Shown here in pieces: positions 5,584 to 6,568 of a stretch of 6,568 nt of DNA. Positions within the stretch are counted from its first letter, which is position 1, and each line of letters opens with the position of its first letter. Position numbers and translations under genes: made by a program. The notes under the pieces were generated by a model. It did no database searches. It saw only the letters and a program-made list of their open reading frames with translations, and was not told the origin of the DNA. This DNA comes from Candidatus Nomurabacteria bacterium GW2011_GWF2_43_8 (GTDB taxonomy: Bacteria > Patescibacteriota > Minisyncoccia > Phycocordibacterales > UBA9973): positions 1 through 6,568 of the forward strand of contig LCGX01000035.1 of assembly GCA_001000035.1 (NCBI GenBank), in the 5' to 3' direction.

Positions 5584-5934
5584 TTATTCTTTAGGTAAAT
5601 GGATGCGTATTTTGGGAAGTTCCGAAGAGATTTTCATAGTTTCGTTAATTATTTTTTCCTCCAATTCTCGATGTTCCCGTCCTGAAACCGTTTTCAATTT
5701 GTCTAAACTTTGATTTAAAGAAACCAGTTGGTCTTTTAACTCACCACTTACATCTTTCCTTACTATTGCATTTTCAATGAAACCCGGGATCTCGTCAATT
5801 TTCGGACGCCATCCTATCTTATAGCCTTCCTGGGCCTGCTCTAGTTTTGCTCCTCTTCTAATTTCTGAATCTCTCTTTGCGTGCTCTTTAAATCCTCCCT
5901 CCTCTGGCCTTTGTGGCATTTGTCCAATTGGCAT
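5584..5934 (-). CDS. Hypothetical protein with C-terminal coiled coil
   Basis: I do not recognise this 116-residue protein. It is highly charged with no membrane segment. The N-terminal half is Gln-, Glu- and Arg-rich and probably disordered (MPIGQMPQRPEEGGF). The middle has a GWRPKIDEIPGFIENAI segment (41-57), and residues about 65-104 form a likely amphipathic coiled coil (LKDQLVSLNQSLDKLK, REHRELEEKIINETM). It ends in PKIRIHLPKE. It converges on the 2H gene and is divergent from infC. An AT-rich upstream region with TATAAA-like boxes is present but no clear Shine-Dalgarno; M6 is an alternative start. Codon order and the helical pattern argue that it is real rather than a chance frame, with moderate certainty. 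Confidence 0.55.
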   Translation of the reverse strand: MPIGQMPQRPEEGGFKEHAKRDSEIRRGAKLEQAQEGYKIGWRPKIDEIPGFIENAIVRKDVSGELKDQLVSLNQSLDKLKTVSGREHRELEEKIINETMKISSELPKIRIHLPKE

Positions 5935-6008
5935 AATATTTTTATATATTATTTAGTAATACCTCAATTCTACCCCCTACCCTAAATAAAGCAAGGCGTT
6001 TAAAAATG

Positions 6009-6037
6009 TTGACTTTCCGGCCCGAATACGCTAATAT
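6009..6037 (+). promoter_or_regulatory. Probable infC promoter
   Basis: TTGACT (6009-6014, 5 of 6) and TAATAT (6032-6037, 4 of 6) are separated by the ideal 17 bases. Transcription would begin near 6044, leaving a leader of about 33 bases before the proposed TTG start at 6077. The -10 box is weak, so this is a good candidate rather than a sure call. Confidence 0.45.
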
Positions 6038-6076
6038 CTTGTAGTCAAAGGTTTTCCTAGACACTTTGTATATAAA

Positions 6077-6568
6077 TTGCGAGAAAGAATAAACAACCAA
6101 ATACGGGCGAAGGAGGTTCGGGTGCTGGACAGTGAAAACAAAAATCTCGGCATTTTAAGCATAAAAGACGCCTTGGAATTGGCGGAAGCGAAGGGTCTTG
6201 ATTTGATTGAGATATCCCCGAATGGCAATCCGCCGATTGCCAAGCTGATGAATTTTGGCAAATACCAGTACGAGGCGAACAAAAAGTTGAAAAAGGCCAA
6301 AGCCGGAGCGAACCGGACGGAAACAAAATCCATCCAGATAAAAATAGGCACCGGCGACCACGATCTGGAATTGAAGGCCAAAACCGCCTCCAGGTGGATC
6401 AAGGAGGGGCACCGGATCAAAGTCGAGTTGTTCCTGGCCGGACGGGCGAAATATATGGACGAGAAATTTTTGCGGGAGCGTTTGGACAGGATATTGCATT
6501 TGATTACCGAAGATTATAAGATATCGGACGCGTACAAGAGAGGGCCCAAGGGGCTAACGACGACGATA
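6077..6568 (+). CDS. infC: Translation initiation factor IF-3 (runs off the right edge; TTG start proposed)
   Basis: IF-3 binds the 30S subunit, keeps it from rejoining 50S, and checks start-codon pairing. The frame is open for 164 codons to the window end, missing perhaps the last 10-20 residues. From the proposed start: RINNQIRAKEVRVLD (4-18) is the conserved N-terminus, GLDLIEISPNGNPPIAKLMNFGKYQY (40-65) includes the IF-3 signature with K56, N59, F60, G61 and K62, and the C-domain has GTGDHDLELKAK and LFLAGRAKYMDEKF (118-131). There is no in-frame ATG before the conserved part. TTG 6077 is the best start, with ATA 6089 possible. GTG 6122 has a perfect AGGAGG (6111-6116) five bases ahead, but starting there would remove the conserved N-terminus; those bases encode AKEVR. 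Usually rpmI and rplT follow infC, beyond this window. Confidence 0.95.
   Translation, partial: MRERINNQIRAKEVRVLDSENKNLGILSIKDALELAEAKGLDLIEISPNGNPPIAKLMNFGKYQYEANKKLKKAKAGANRTETKSIQIKIGTGDHDLELKAKTASRWIKEGHRIKVELFLAGRAKYMDEKFLRERLDRILHLITEDYKISDAYKRGPKGLTTTI

Noticed and set aside
4548..6000. Direct repeat of the tmRNA 3' end as an att site.
   Set aside because: Reading the stretch through to infC I found no second copy of the T-arm and acceptor sequence, only short C-runs at about 5574 and 5972.
6031..6499. Minus-strand open frames opposite infC.
   Set aside because: The plus strand encodes a highly conserved IF-3; these are shadows.

Overview
The window looks like a piece of a small, streamlined bacterial genome, most probably from the Candidate Phyla Radiation (Patescibacteria, Parcubacteria-like). 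This is inferred from the protein style (an ATP-cone ribonucleotide reductase beside an ECF S component, an IF-3 beginning close to RINNQIRA), compact spacing, near absence of Shine-Dalgarno sequences before starts, RNA genes without encoded CCA, and a tRNA-Ile with a UAU anticodon. No search was run, so the lineage is an inference.

Layout. (1) 1-946, minus strand: a two-gene operon with an ECF-transporter S component followed after 5 bases by the N-terminal part of a ribonucleotide reductase that runs off the window. A good sigma70-type promoter lies about 90 bases upstream. (2) 1113-1523, plus strand, divergent: a small four-helix DoxX-like membrane protein. (3) 1524-1660: a gene-free stretch packed with hairpins and a GC-rich core, including a likely terminator. 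(4) 1661-3664, minus strand: ftsH followed after 8 bases by tRNA-Ile(UAU). (5) 3719-4572, plus strand, divergent from ftsH: smpB and, 9 bases later, ssrA (tmRNA). These two form the complete trans-translation module, with a consensus promoter for ssrA inside smpB. (6) 4573-6000: an AT-rich stretch with three poorly known genes: a small exported or membrane-anchored protein, a probable 2H-family phosphoesterase, and an opposite-strand coiled-coil protein. (7) 6009-6568: promoter and most of infC (IF-3), apparently starting at a non-ATG codon and running off the right edge.

How the parts relate. SmpB and tmRNA rescue stalled ribosomes and tag incomplete proteins; the membrane protease FtsH next door is one protease known in other bacteria to degrade tagged proteins. 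IF-3, tRNA-Ile(UAU) and trans-translation make the right two thirds mostly a translation and protein quality-control neighbourhood, interrupted by the AT-rich accessory stretch behind ssrA. No clearly new defence or mobile system is visible. The most notable points are the long tmRNA tag, the UAU tRNA, the infC start, and the hairpin cluster.
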